From the NCBI GenBank assembly GCA_019096195.1, contig JAGTXK010000089.1, forward strand, positions 1 to 30,514: a stretch of DNA of 30,514 nt, given 5' to 3'. Below the pieces are notes generated by a model. The model made no database searches and had not been told where the DNA came from. It saw only the letters and a list, made by a program, of their open reading frames with translations. The position numbers were made by a program, and so were the translations under genes. Position 1 is the first letter of the stretch, and each line of letters starts with the position of its first letter. Source of the DNA: Boletus sp. NGJ (taxonomy: Eukaryota > Basidiomycota > Agaricomycetes > Boletales > Boletaceae). This document shows, piece after piece, positions 1-10,220 of the stretch.

Positions 1-1444
1 GCATCAAACTTGTTTCATGTACAGTCAGAAGCTAGGATCCAAATAGAATTAATTCTACCACTTGCAGTGGTTAGAATATTCCAATACTCTAAGGCCCTAT
101 GACACTTAGTATGACCCAGCAACCCTGCAATTCTTAGAATATTCCACCAAGAAACCAAGGAGAAATTAATGCTTTTCTCCAACACAAAGCTCTGTTACTA
201 TCTACAAGTACATAGCTAATAGAACTGTAAATAAAATGTATATAGCCAAGTGCCAGTGAGAGAACATGATCATGTGACCATGAGCTATACAGCCTTGTAT
301 CACCTGACTGAACATTCCATGACCTTCCATGGAGTTCTATGGCATTCTTTGAAGTTCTATGTTTCAGTCAGCAAAAGCTTGGCATTTGTAATAAACCTCT
401 TGGCATTAGTAAGCAGCCAACCCTTCTGATTGGCTAGCCAAGCCCATGTATTTATCATAAAAGGAGAGCCATTCAGGCCACCAAGAGAGCAGATCACCTC
501 TCATACAGGGCATCTCAACCAGAGAAGTTCTCTCAAGGAGAACAATTCTCACCCCTACTTGGAGTACCACTCACAGGCAATCCACAGAGGACCTTGAGGA
601 GGACATTCTCCAATTGTTTAGACAGCTAGTTGATTGTTAGGAGTAAATTCTTGTAGCCAATAGTGCACAAGAAATATAGGACACCTTTTGGGAGAAAACC
701 CTAAATAGGGCAACAAAAGGGAATAGATCCCCAACAGTTTAATTCTACTAGACCCTAAACATCCCTGCTACTCTGCTGACTGCCCACGTAAGAGGATAAG
801 TGACAGTACAGCCAAACAAGCACTGAATTGCACTCTCCTTAGCAAACAATAAGATTGAGTTACTATAACCTATCTGAGTGACCTAAGTGTAGTGTGAACC
901 TATTCCAGTCTTATCTGGAACATCTCAACATCTCAACAATCCAGCATATCTGCAGATTACCAGCCACAAAGTCATTGCCTTTTAAAGCAATTGACTCATT
1001 TGACTTTCTAAAAAAGCCTACTAACCAAAAGTCTAGCAACCTAGTAGTGTTGACTAGCATACCTTTAGACGTGTTTATAGTTGTTTACACTATTAACCAG
1101 ACTATAGTTGAAACTATTTCAATTCCAATTCTTCAATACTTATTGGGAATTGGTGAACAACACATGCATTTAGCTACACTAAGTACTCAACTGACTCAAC
1201 CTAGCAAACCTAGAGATTGTTTCATCTAGGAGGTAAACTTTCCCCTAGCTTATAGTGTTCTAACCACAGGAGACAAAGCAAGCATCTGGAGAAACCTATT
1301 GTTAGACAAAGTTTCCATTGCTTTCACCTGCATAGAAGTCAAATTGAAGTCCACTGTGAGGGGACATTGAAATACTATATTTTCAACTGTCCTATCAACT
1401 GTCCAATACAACAAATTTACACTCAAAATCATATACCAGCAAGA
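1..1444 (+). repeat. Probable 5' LTR and leader of element A
   Basis: This stretch has no convincing gene and lies directly upstream of the gag start at 1445. Near 455-464 it has a TATA-like tcataaaagg, followed by a purine-rich transcribed-leader-like stretch, as in LTRs of this gypsy type. Since the 3' LTR is absent, neither LTR edge nor the primer-binding site can be fixed. A 111-codon open stretch at 894-1229 shows no family signature and is not called. Confidence 0.4.
455..464 (+). promoter_or_regulatory. TATA-like element in the LTR of element A
   Basis: The sequence tcataaaagg sits about 980 bases before the gag start inside the presumed LTR, a plausible place for the U3 core promoter. 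The call rests on position and base pattern only. Confidence 0.25.
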
Positions 1445-1894
1445 ATGGTTTCAGAAACTCCTTCCCAAGGATCCTATCCATTACCTAGTCATAAAAGTAG
1501 AGATGCCCCTGACAAGTTTAAGGGACACTACAACAAAATCAAGGACTTCCTAAGGCAATATGAACAAGTATTGACCCACTGTCAAATCACTAACGATGAA
1601 GAGAAATGCAAGGGCATTACTAACTACTGTAGCACTGAAGTGTGCTGTCTCATAGAGTTATTGAATGAATATAGAGCCAATTACTGGGATGACCTAAAAG
1701 TCAAACTCCTCATTTTGTATGATGCAGAATGAGAAGAAGCACATTATCAGAAGGGAGACTTAGAATGCTTCATAAAGAAATATTCCAAAAGGCCCCTAGA
1801 TAGCCTTGCTACTTGGAAACAATATGTTAGAAAATTCACAGTAATAGGCCAATGGCTTAAAACTGAGATATCATCCAAACTGATTGTTACACTG
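1445..1894 (+). pseudogene. Gag of element A, N-terminal part
   Basis: The reading frame starts at ATG 1445 and runs to the insertion point of element B. Near residue 20 it has a DKFKG motif, then a conserved-looking helical region, a WDDLKVKLL segment and a YDAE motif, the pattern of the capsid-type gag of Agaricomycete gypsy elements. A TGA at 1730 directly follows YDAE, where related gags commonly have arginine, so it looks like a mutated CGA. The frame continues after this stop (DLECFIKKYSK, then WKQYVRKF) and resumes at 11112 with a NYDTSFWLGIP stretch, with a one-base indel needed near the join. Gag would form the virus-like particle in the cytoplasm; this copy is broken. Confidence 0.75.
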
Positions 1895-2129
1895 TGTAAC
1901 AAGTGACACGTTCCAAAGTAATCAACCCTGTGTGATTACTGGACTAGCCAGACTTGAGGGGAAAATACCTCCCAAGGCCCAAAGATTCCTTGGACTAGGG
2001 ACCAATGGCTAGCTTTCACGTAGAGCCTCCCTTGGGGTTGGAGCCTACTCTACAACTGATGGCGGAGTCTCAGACGTTGAGGATGGTGGCACGATTCAAT
2101 GGAAGGGCAGACCTATCCTATATGGGGGT

Positions 2130-2214
2130 CAGTGGCAGAGTCCTGATCAATATGGTACCAGTGGCAGAGTTCTGGATTTACTATGCTGCCAGTGGTGGAG
2201 TCCTGGGCTTACAC
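2130..2214 (-). repeat. Three degenerate ~30-base tandem repeats in the 3' LTR
   Basis: Three units begin with cagtgg(c/t)(a/g)gagt(c/t)ctg at 2130, 2159 and 2190. The other LTR has only one such unit (10456-10480). LTRs are identical at insertion, so the copy number changed afterwards, or during the last replication. Confidence 0.8.
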
Positions 2215-2455
2215 GGGCAGACCTCTGTCTACTTTGGGTCAACCTCTGTTGGCGTTGGAGTTGCCATCTAGCGACATGAGCAAATAGCAACGAGGCCACA
2301 CAAATGCGAAGTGATGAGGAAAACAATCACAAGCACTGTGGTGATCACCTCCAGAGTGGGCGCAGGCTTCTGAGGTGAAGTGGAACCAAAAGCTGGGAGA
2401 GCTGGTAGATTACACGGGAAGTTGTATAGATCTAGTTGTATAGATCTAGGTTAGA

Positions 2456-3184
2456 GTTTGTTAGGAATGTTCTCAAGTCTGCATCTCTCAAGGCTATAGT
2501 CAAGAAAAAAAACCACTCTTGTCTGTGAAGCATAGGCAACATAGGCTAGCCTTTGCTCTCAAGTACCAACATTGGGCTGTGGAGGACTGGACTAGGGTTA
2601 TATGGTCAGATGAAACCAAGATCAACAGGATTGGGTCAGATGGAAGGAAGTATGTATAGAAATTGGCAGGAAAGTCTTTGCAAGACAAGGAAGTTCAGGG
2701 AACAGTAAAGTTTGGAGGAGGTTCCTTGATGGTTTGGGGATGCATGAGTTGGAGTGGAGTGGGGATTCTTGCAGAGGTTGAAGGGAGGATGAATGCTGAG
2801 CAGTATGTCTCCATTTTGGAGGATAATCTGCTTCCTTCCATGGAAAAATCTGGAATTCCTGAAGAGAGCATTATCTTTCAACAAGATAATGACCCCAAGC
2901 ACACCTCTAAAAGAGCCAAGGAGTGGCTGGAATCTCAAGAGATCAAGCTTCTTGACTGGCCAGCACAATCTCCAGACCTTAATCCCATTGAACATCTCTG
3001 GCAAATCCTCAAAAAAAAACTCAATAGGTATACAACACCACCAAAAGGAGTATGGGAGCTTTGGGAGAGAATTGAAGTGGAGTGGGGGAAGATAGAGGTT
3101 GAGGAGTGTCAAGGATTGATAGAGAGTATGCCTAGAAGACTAGAGGCAGTGATAAAAGCAAAGGGAGGGCATACAAAGTACTAA
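2456..3184 (+). pseudogene. Tc1-family transposase (DD34E), N-terminally truncated
   Basis: The protein would cut and paste the transposon by binding its inverted repeats. The visible part covers the whole catalytic domain: first aspartate in VIWSDETK (about 2597-2620), second in FQQDNDPKHTS, glutamate in LNPIEHLW, with 34 residues between the second D and the E, the Tc1 spacing. The helix-turn-helix DNA-binding domain (the first ~120 residues in the family) is missing; the frame only begins with a remnant resembling the linker (NVLKSASLKAIVKKK). Defects are a frameshift in the A-run at 2503-2512 and one TAG at 2657, where tryptophan would fit. From 2660 to the TAA at 3182 the frame is clean. 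Confidence 0.9.
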
Positions 3185-3198
3185 ATTGAAGAATAGAA

Positions 3199-3412
3199 AT
3201 GTTGCTAAAAAAGTGTCCCAATGACATGTCACTTTAATATGGCTATATCTGTGCCATGACAACCACATTATATGACTAAGGGCTCATCTTCAGAGCAAGG
3301 ATTAGGGCTATCAATGGCCCAGCAAGGGTTAGGGCTAATACCTTTTGGTTCTTTTGCAAATGTCAAGTCTTTGCAAAATAGCCAAACATTGGGACACTTT
3401 TTTGAGCCACTG
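3199..3412. repeat. MITE-like segment bounded by inverted repeats of the Tc1-type element
   Basis: ctaaaaaagtgtcccaatg at about 3202-3220 is the near-exact inverted copy of cattgggacacttttttgag at about 3387-3406, which continues to the right terminus. The two face each other across about 165 bases just after the transposase stop, so this tail looks like a small non-autonomous relative, or a rearranged right end. It holds no gene. Confidence 0.5.
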
Positions 3413-3730
3413 TACATGGAGGGTGAATGCCCAGATACATATAGGCCCTTCCCATCTAGGACAGGCTTCATATCATATATGGTAATAATGAATCACAGAC
3501 TAAATATTACCATAAGAGATCAAGGCATCAATTAAATGGAGGATTTGGAATACTAGGCTGTGTACAAGAGAACACAGCCGAGGAGGCAATGTCTATTGAT
3601 CAGATCAGAGGTGAAATGCATATATCAATGAAATAGAAAAGGGGCAGTGTCATGGCTGAAACAGGTATCTCCTAGAAAGGGAGATCTGGATAAGGTGATG
3701 CCTGTATCAGTGTAGTGGGGAAATCCCTGG

Positions 3731-5171
3731 TCAGAGTCGAGGAAGAGGTCGTCCCATAGTCCTGGAGGGGGTGAAGGGAGAGAAAAAGATGTCCTCTCTT
3801 TCCCTAACCACAACATTACCCTCTTTGTAGTCTTGAAGTTCCATCTCAAGAACTTCTATCCCCCTTGTTCTCCTCATTGTTGGTGAGGTCCCAGGAGTTG
3901 TCAAAGACTCCCTGCTGGGACAGGTTTGGTAACCATGTCCTCTTCCACCACAGTAGGTGCAAGCTCTTCATGGGCAAGCATACTGTGGATGGTTGGGGGC
4001 AACAACCCAACAGTAGGGGCACTGGTAGTAGGGGCAGGCGGGTTGAAGGTGACCTTGATGTCTGCATTTGAAACAGGGGAGGCTGGAGATGGGAGTTCAA
4101 TGGTGATGAGTGGGTTGGGTGCTGGGCAGGGGATGGGGATTACCAGCCATTGAGTCAGAATGGTTGGTAAGAGAGGCACCTGTGGTGGCCCCGGGAATGG
4201 GAATGGAGGAAGGAGGAGGGCTCCTCGTTATAGTGTCCCCCAGTGTGTTGAGAAAATCTTGGTTGTTGGGGCGAGAGGGGAGACTGGCTGAGAACACCAG
4301 GGCTCCTCACCAACAGAGAGTCCTGGTCTGACGGGAAAGGGCTGGGAGAGGAACTGGGAGGACTGGTACTGAGGTGGTTCCTTGGGAGGAGGAGTTGGAG
4401 GTTGTGGAGGAAGGGAAGGCGATGATGGTGTCATCGAAGGACTAGGCTCTCCGTGTCTCTGGAGAGTCTCTATCAACTCCATTAATGCCTCTGATTCTGT
4501 TGACGTTCTCCATGGGTCACTCCACAATGGAAGGGACTCGTCGAGGTGGAATGGGGTAGGAGGACATGGTGGTTGATGAGGGGGCAAAGAAAAGATGACT
4601 CTCTTTTCCAAGAGGGAGAGGAGGGTGGTGTGGAGGAGGCAATCATGGGTGTTGATGGGTAGAAGGGTGAGGGAATAGTTGAATCCTTTGATGAAAAGGG
4701 GGTCAAGAATAAGTTTGTGAATCTCAATGACACTTTCCGTTGCCCTCTCTTCGTTGGCAGTCTGCTGGGCATTGAAGACATGGGAACTTGTCAAGCTCCC
4801 AGTGGTCCTGGTGAGAATGGATCGAAGTGTGGAATAGAATCTGTAAAGAGCAACAAGTTGGACAAGGAAGTCATCACAAGAGAAGAAGGAGATGGATTGG
4901 AGGGTTCTGATTGTGATGGGGTCATCGAGAATGGATGTATAGAGGTTTCAATGATGGATGGGGGACAGGCAGTTTAGGCAACAGAGAGAGGGGCGATGGC
5001 CATCTACCAATTATGATGGTAGGGGCAGTAGTTGATGCGACAGAAGCAGGAATGTAAGCTGGCATGTTTGGAGATATCGAGGTCAGGGTATTGTCTCTGA
5101 AGGCGAGCTTGGGTGAGGGCAGTAGATACGTGGGTGAGAAGTATGAACAGGGAGGTGTTGTCTTGGGGCAT
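3731..5171 (-). pseudogene. Third ORF of element B: protein with three C-terminal zinc knuckles
   Basis: The ORF starts at ATG 5171 (MPQDNTSLF), directly after the chromodomain of pol, and in the knuckle frame ends at TGA 3731. The N-terminal part is helical and Tyr/Cys-containing; the middle (about 4300-4450) is rich in Pro and Ser (PPQPPTPPPKEPPQ). Then follow three CCHC zinc knuckles: CFKCRHQGHLQPAC (4034-4075), CPYCWVVAPNHPQYAC (3974-4021, a longer CX2CX6HX4C form) and CTYCGGRGHGYQTC (3920-3961). It probably binds nucleic acid, perhaps element RNA; this is inferred from the knuckles. A TGA at 3968 between knuckles 2 and 3 fits a mutated CGA. Frameshifts near 4950 and 4250 break it. It occupies the env position but has no signal peptide or membrane segment, so it is not an envelope protein. 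Confidence 0.7.
3816..3826 (-). other. Polypurine tract of element B
   Basis: On the minus strand AAAGAGGGTAA lies directly before the 3' LTR start (TGTTGTGG). This is the expected site and composition of the primer for plus-strand DNA synthesis. The third ORF reads through it. Confidence 0.75.
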
Positions 5172-5174
5172 GGA

Positions 5175-6480
5175 TCTTATTCAGAGTTTGAGTCAGGTTT
5201 TATACTCTGAGAGTATCTTCTTGGCATTTCCCAAGTTGGCCTCTGGTTCTCAAGTTCGTTCTGCTGCAGAATACCCTTTCCAGTGGGTTAGGTACTGCCT
5301 TCTTCCTGGTTTTTCCCGATGGTTTATGATGCTGTCCACTTCATATTCCTTTTCGGTTCTGACAAGTTCTGGTGGTGGTTGAGTGAAATTGGGACTGTGT
5401 TCCGCAGTTTCCTGATACAGGAAAAGTAGGGATGCATGGAACACATCATGGATCTTCCACTATTTTGGTAACTTGAGTCGGAATGCCATGGAGGATACCA
5501 CTTGAGTTATTTCAAATGGTCCAGTGTGTTTTGGGGACAGCTTCTGGGATGGAACTTGAAGTTTCAGGTTCTTGATGTCCAGCCATACCTTATCTCTGAG
5601 CTTTCATGGTTTGAAGCGAGAGTGAACCCTCTCCTTCATTCGTATCTGTGCCAGTTTGTGTGCTGCTTCTGCTTCCTTTCTTGCTTCTTCCAGGAAAGAG
5701 AGTCTTTCCTCTAGGGCCGGTAGGAAGGTCTTTTCAATAGAAGGATACGCTCTTGGTTCGTATTCAAGGATCAAGGAGAAGGGCAATTTTCTGGTGACTG
5801 AGTGGGTCGCGGAGTTATGAGCAAACTCCACCATGGGTAGTAATTCCAACCACCTCTGTGGTTGGCCATCACAGAATATCCATAGGTAGGTTTCTAGTTC
5901 CTGTTGTATCGTTCTGTTTCACCATCTGTTTGTGGGTGGTAGGCCGTGGAGAGGGTGACATTGTAGTTCAAAAGTCTAGCGAGCTCTCGAGCGAATGCGG
6001 ATGTGAACTGTGGACCATGATCTGAAACCAGTTTGTCATGTAAGCCATACCATAGGAAGACTTTTTCAAAGAAAAATGGGCTATACCAGCCACGTCTACC
6101 GTTTTCATGCAAGGGGCGAGAATTAACCCCTTACTAAGTCCATGGTTGACCATGACCATGACTGAATCAAAACCCCCTGCTGGGGGTAGGTCGGTGATTA
6201 AATCCACCGATAGATGCTGGAAAGGGCGGCGTCCTTCGAAGGCTAATGGAGTGACCAGGGGAACCATGGGGTGGATTTGGACCTTGTTACTTTGACAGGT
6301 TGCACAACCAGCAACATATTTGCGGATGAATGTGGTGAGTCCAGGCCACCAGTAGTCTTTGGCCAGGAGGGCAGCAGTTCTTAGGTGTCCTCCATGTCCT
6401 CTCTCAAAAGAGGAATGGACAGAGGATACCAGCTCCTGCTGGGCTGGGCCTGGAATATACATTCAGTTCTTGAAGTACAG
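5175..6480 (-). pseudogene. Element B pol, C-terminal part: integrase and chromodomain
   Basis: Integrase inserts the cDNA into chromosomes in the nucleus. Visible in order: the HHCC zinc-binding region (GHGGHLRTA then CATCQSNK, about 6290-6410); the first catalytic Asp in LSVDLITDLP; the second in LVSDHGPQFTS (about 6000-6030); the catalytic Glu in HPQTDGETERYN (about 5905-5940); the conserved MVEFAHNSATHS segment (about 5820); and a chromodomain with EYEVDSIINHR and YLTHWKGY (about 5260-5360) ending in WEPEANL. The chromodomain marks it as a chromovirus, whose integration is guided to modified histones. A frameshift near 6060 joins the DDE halves, and further stops follow. Confidence 0.88.
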
Positions 6481-8962
6481 GTTGCCATTGTCAAAGGTTC
6501 AGTCTTCCACTTTTGATTGGGTGAAGAGGGTTTCTCCTTTTCCCATATTTTGTAGGGCGAAGAGTATCAGGGGATTGTTTTGAGAAGATCCTTTAATTTT
6601 CTCGGCCAGTGCCAGATCGATCATCTGTACTTGACAGTCAAATGCTTTGGATAGGAGGAGTTGAATGTCTTCATTGTCTTTGGAAGTGTCTACTTCATCG
6701 TGACAAGACAGAGCATTGGCAGGGGCCATTTTCATTCCAGGTAAAGCTTGATAGGTCATGTCGTGGAATAGTTGTCAGGGTTCCTTGAAGAATGTTAAGT
6801 TCTTGTGATCAGTTAATACTGTCACAGGGTGGGGGGATCCGAGGAGGTATTGCTGCCATTCTTTTAATCCATGTATGACAGCCAGTAGTTCCCTATCATA
6901 GATGTCATAATTTTTCTCAGCCAGAGAGAAAGTCTGGGAGAGGTAACCGCATGGTTGCATGTCTCTGTTGTCATTGTTCTGCATGAGTACCGCTCCTGAC
7001 GCAGTGAGGGATGCGTCCGTCATGAGGGTGAAGGGTTTCAAAGTATTGGGGAAGGTGAGGATATGTTTCTTTGTGAATGAAGCCTGAAGGGCTCTGAACG
7101 ACTTTTCTTGAAGGGCTCCCCAGGACCAGGACATTGTCTGCTTTGTAAGGTCCAGCAGTAGACGTGTGATGTCGGAGAAAGAGGGGATGAACTTTCTGTA
7201 AAAGTTGTAGAACCCAATAAAGGACCAGACGTCCTTTATATTTACCAGGGGTTTTCATTGCTTAATGGCGTTGAGCTTGACTGGGTCCATCTGGACGCCG
7301 TCCTTCCCTACAATCATTCTGAGATATTCAACTTCTTCGGCTGAGAAGGTACACTTCTCCAGTTTGAGATACATTTCATGCTGTCAGAAGCATTCTAAAA
7401 CCTTCTGTGTCCTCTTGTTGTGAGTTATCTAATCTGAAGAGTGTATCAACAGATCGTCCATGTAGATTACCAACCATCCCTCTGCAATATAATCTCCAAA
7501 GAGATTATCCATGAAGGCTTGGAACATTGCTGGGGAATTGCACATCCCAAAGAACATCACGTTTGGTTTGAATAGTTTGAATGGAGTGAGGAAAGCCGCT
7601 TTCCACCAATCTTCAGATTTGATCAAGATATTCTTGTAGCCCCATTGTACGTCAAACTTGGTGAAGATCAATGATCCCTTTAATTTGTCCAGGAGGTCAG
7701 AAATTAAGGGGAGGGGGTAGGCGTTCTTGATTGTGTGGCTGTTGAAGTATCAGTAGTCTTGGCAGGGCGGAGCTTTCCATCTTTCTTCTGTACGAAGAAG
7801 AAAGGGGCTGCTTAGGAAGATTTTGATGGAGATATCTTCCCCATCTTGAGATGTTCATTGATGAATTCCTTGCATGCTTGTTGTTCCAGCGGGTTTAGAG
7901 GGTACACCTTGGCTCGTTTTGGGACAAACGAGTCTTTTAACTCGATGGCGTGGTCATAGAGCCGGGAGGGAGGTACCTTGGTAATTGTCTTCTCTGTGAA
8001 GACATCTGCGTATTCTTTGAACATATCTAGCAATGTGATCTTGGCCTTTGGTGCCTGTTGGGTGATTTCGGTAGACAGAGTGGTCCTCTTGATGACAAAA
8101 TCTGGTACATCCCCATGTGCATTGAAAAACTTGGCCCATTGTAAGGGCATCCAATGATGAAAGGTTTCATAGAGTCTGTCTTGCACATACTCCTTTTCAT
8201 CATGTTTCAGATACCGTAGCAGGTATTGCTATTCCAGTGTTCCTGGTGGGTCCCCTTGGGTCCATCGGTAGGAAGATGGCACTATGGATACTCATCCTTC
8301 TGTCCAGTTGATATCGGGGTTCACTGCCCTGAGCCATGGAAGTCCTAAAATGACTTTGTTCTTGCCGCAATTGAGGACATAGAGATCCCACCATTCTCAT
8401 ATGCCTCCATAGTCCAACATGATGTTGGTCTTCTTCTTGATGGTCCCTGACTGGTTTTGGGTTCCATCGACGTTCCAAGCTTGGACCAGGGTATCCAGCT
8501 TCCATGTGGGTATTCTCATTTTCTCCACCACTTGTCTTGAATGAAGCATGCTGTTGCTCCACTGTCGATTAGGGCTCTTGTTCCAACGATTTTGCCATCC
8601 TGCTTCCAGATTGAGAGAGGAATGCGAATAGAATTACTCTTTGATCCAGAAATAAATACAGGTGCAATCATGTAGGAAGAGGGTGACATTGGTATACCTC
8701 TTCCACCTAAAAAGATGTTTCATCAACTGGGGAATTGGTGGAGATTTGTGTAGCAGGTGCAAGGGCAAGAGAATCAACATTCTCTTCCCATTCTATTGCA
8801 GCAGCTTCCTCCGCTCATTCTAGAGTGAGGCCTTGCTCATCAAGCCTCATGCTAAAGACTGTCTGGAGCGTTCTGAGAACTTTGTCTCATCCATTGTTTC
8901 TGATGATCTCTGTGAGATATTTGTTGAGGGGATCTTGTGGTGTTTCCCTGGTGATGACAACC
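6481..8962 (-). pseudogene. Element B pol, N-terminal part: protease, reverse transcriptase, RNase H
   Basis: This part processes the polyprotein and copies the RNA into DNA. The aspartic protease active site DSGAT is at 8552-8566, and the flap-side VILGLPWLRAVNPDINW lies downstream (about 8330-8380). RT covers about 7900-7270: KVYPLNPLEQQACKEFI, FFFVQKKDGKLRP, FTKFDVQWGYKN and the intact YMDD box at 7453-7464. RNase H (about 7050-6790) shows MTDASLTASGAV, ELLAVIHGLKEW and VLTDHKNLTFF, so its acidic residues are kept. Frameshifts fall right after DSGATACFIQDKWWRK (near 8530) and near 7750, with several single stops, but the catalytic residues are all readable. It follows gag with no clear end, as in a single gag-pol ORF. 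Confidence 0.9.
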
Positions 8963-10135
8963 CTAGTATGCATTTCTTGAGGGTTTCCTATATTCCTCTC
9001 TCCTGATCAGCCTGTATCCTGGGTGTTTCCTGGTACTGCACCCAATCTTGTTGCAGATGAAGCATCTATGCTTTCTCATCTGCTTGGCCTGTTCAATAGG
9101 AGACAAGGTGATCCAGTCCACATCCATAGCATTGGGATCATGGTGGTTTCCTCTTTCTCTTCCAAAGGATGCAAAGGGTCCTTTCTGTATTCCTTCAATC
9201 CATTGCCATGCCCTGTGGATGTTGGCAGCTACTTTGTAGACCTCTTCCATCTTCTTGGCTTTTTGGAAGGTCTCGCTGTTGACTAGTTGCCAGGCAATGT
9301 TTGGATCGATCCCCCTGAAAAAGAATTCCAGGATAGAACAGAATTCTTGTAGCTCAGAGTGAACTACCAGCAATGAGAACTGGGAAATGAATTTGTCAAA
9401 TCCCTTTGAATTCTGTTTATCTTGTCAGAGGGATCTGAGTTCTGCCATGGCCAGGTTGCTGGTGTTATGGGGGGTGAAGGTGAGGGTGAAGGCTTTCTTG
9501 ATCTCGTTATAGGTCTTGTCTGCTTGTGGCAAAGTGTCATCGAGCAGCCTGGTCAGCTAGGCTTCTGCAAACACTTTTCCTCTTCCCTTGGACATCCTGT
9601 TCAATAGGATAAGCGTCTTGGCTTCCTCTGTGAACTTCTCTGCTCCTTCTAGATGGAAGTATCCTTCCATAGCCATACACCATCTCTTGGCATCATTGGT
9701 CTCTCCTGAGAACTCCTCAGGCAAGGCAGCTTTGATTTCAACCATCTCTTCTTCGTTGTCTGAGTCTTTGTTTGTCTGAAGGTTTTCCAGATAGGGGTTT
9801 GGACTAGATGCTCTGCTTCAATTGAGGAGGGAGTTGGAGGAATCTACTCTGATGGGAACCAGTTGGAACACAGGCAGAGGGGTAGAATCTGCCGATGGGG
9901 TCGCGGTTTAAGAGCAGAGACCACCTAGAGAATCTGGTTATCTGGCTGGATCTGGAAATGTGCAGAAAGAAGGGTCATTGTAATGGAATGATGACCCTGG
10001 GATCCTTCTTAAAGACGTGTCAAAGATAGGAGTAGAAGCCCATGTTGGTGTGGCTGCTTCTTTTTGATCTTCTCCGAGGAGCTGGGTGAGGTTGATTCTG
10101 TGCAGTGCATAGAGTGAGGGCCTATCCTCTGATAG
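8963..10135 (-). pseudogene. Element B gag (marY1-like)
   Basis: Gag packages the element RNA. One minus-strand frame runs from about 10135 to 8963. The N-terminal part has WASTPIFDTSLRRIPGSSF and a PNPYLENLQ stretch, then the capsid-like part (ALPEEFSGETNDAKRW, LLNRMSKGRG), FDKFISQFSLL and DPNAMDVDWI. The C-terminal zinc knuckle is CFICNKIGCSTRKH, where Cys and His have swapped places compared with the usual CX2CX4HX4C. In-frame stops lie near 9910, near 9830 (TGA, likely from CGA), near 9556 (TAG) and near 9426 (TGA). The start codon cannot be chosen with certainty. Confidence 0.85.
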
Positions 10136-10204
10136 GTGGTTCTATTTCCTTGAATAGAGGTGGGAGTTGCTGGACTAGATAGTCCCATAGCAATTTATAA
10201 CCTA

Positions 10205-10220
10205 GATCTTTGTTACGCCA
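10205..10220 (-). other. tRNA primer-binding site of element B
   Basis: Directly inside the 5' LTR the minus strand reads TGGCGTAACAAAGATC. It starts with TGG, complementary to the CCA end of a tRNA, with no spacer from the LTR. The tRNA is not identified. Confidence 0.7.

Larger units (their letters stand above)
2456..3412 (+). mobile_element. 5'-truncated Tc1/mariner-type DNA transposon
   Basis: This block is absent from the other LTR of element B, which reads ggttagaattacatgg at this point. The right end is a terminal inverted repeat (cattgggacacttttttgag then ccactg) followed by TA, the Tc1/mariner target. The left end has no matching inverted repeat and starts inside the transposase reading frame, so the left end and the N-terminal DNA-binding part are lost. 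It carries a transposase remnant on the plus strand. Confidence 0.85.
1895..3815 (-). repeat. 3' LTR of element B, enlarged by a Tc1-type insertion
   Basis: It aligns over its whole length with 10221-11111 except for two differences: extra copies of short tandem repeats (2130-2189 and near 2421-2450) and the Tc1-type remnant at 2456-3412. It begins TGTAACAAGTGAC and ends CACAACA on the plus strand. In the first 230 aligned bases about 13 substitutions from the other LTR were counted by eye, nearly all transitions and about eight at CpG/CpA/TpG positions. Confidence 0.92.

Noticed and set aside
1367-1444. Upstream extension of gag to ATG 1367
   Set aside because: The segment before ATG 1445 has no gag-like residues (IFNCPINCPIQQ) and contains a short near-repeat; the later ATG matches the usual gag start better.
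2005-2271. 88-codon plus-strand ORF at 2005-2271, with a similar ORF at 10280-10537
   Set aside because: Both are the same LTR sequence read antisense to the element; the repetition comes from the LTR pair.
3290-3335. Two TTAGGG units (ggattagggcta and gggttagggcta) resembling fungal telomere repeats
   Set aside because: Only two units, about 35 bases apart, inside the tail of the Tc1-type element; no array.
3731-5171. Envelope gene in element B
   Set aside because: No signal peptide, membrane segment or fusion-type motif; the protein has zinc knuckles instead.
3850-5400. Open plus-strand frames such as 4382-4576 and 5113-5382
   Set aside because: They are antisense to the third ORF and chromodomain of element B; the Gly-rich products mirror the Pro-rich sense protein.
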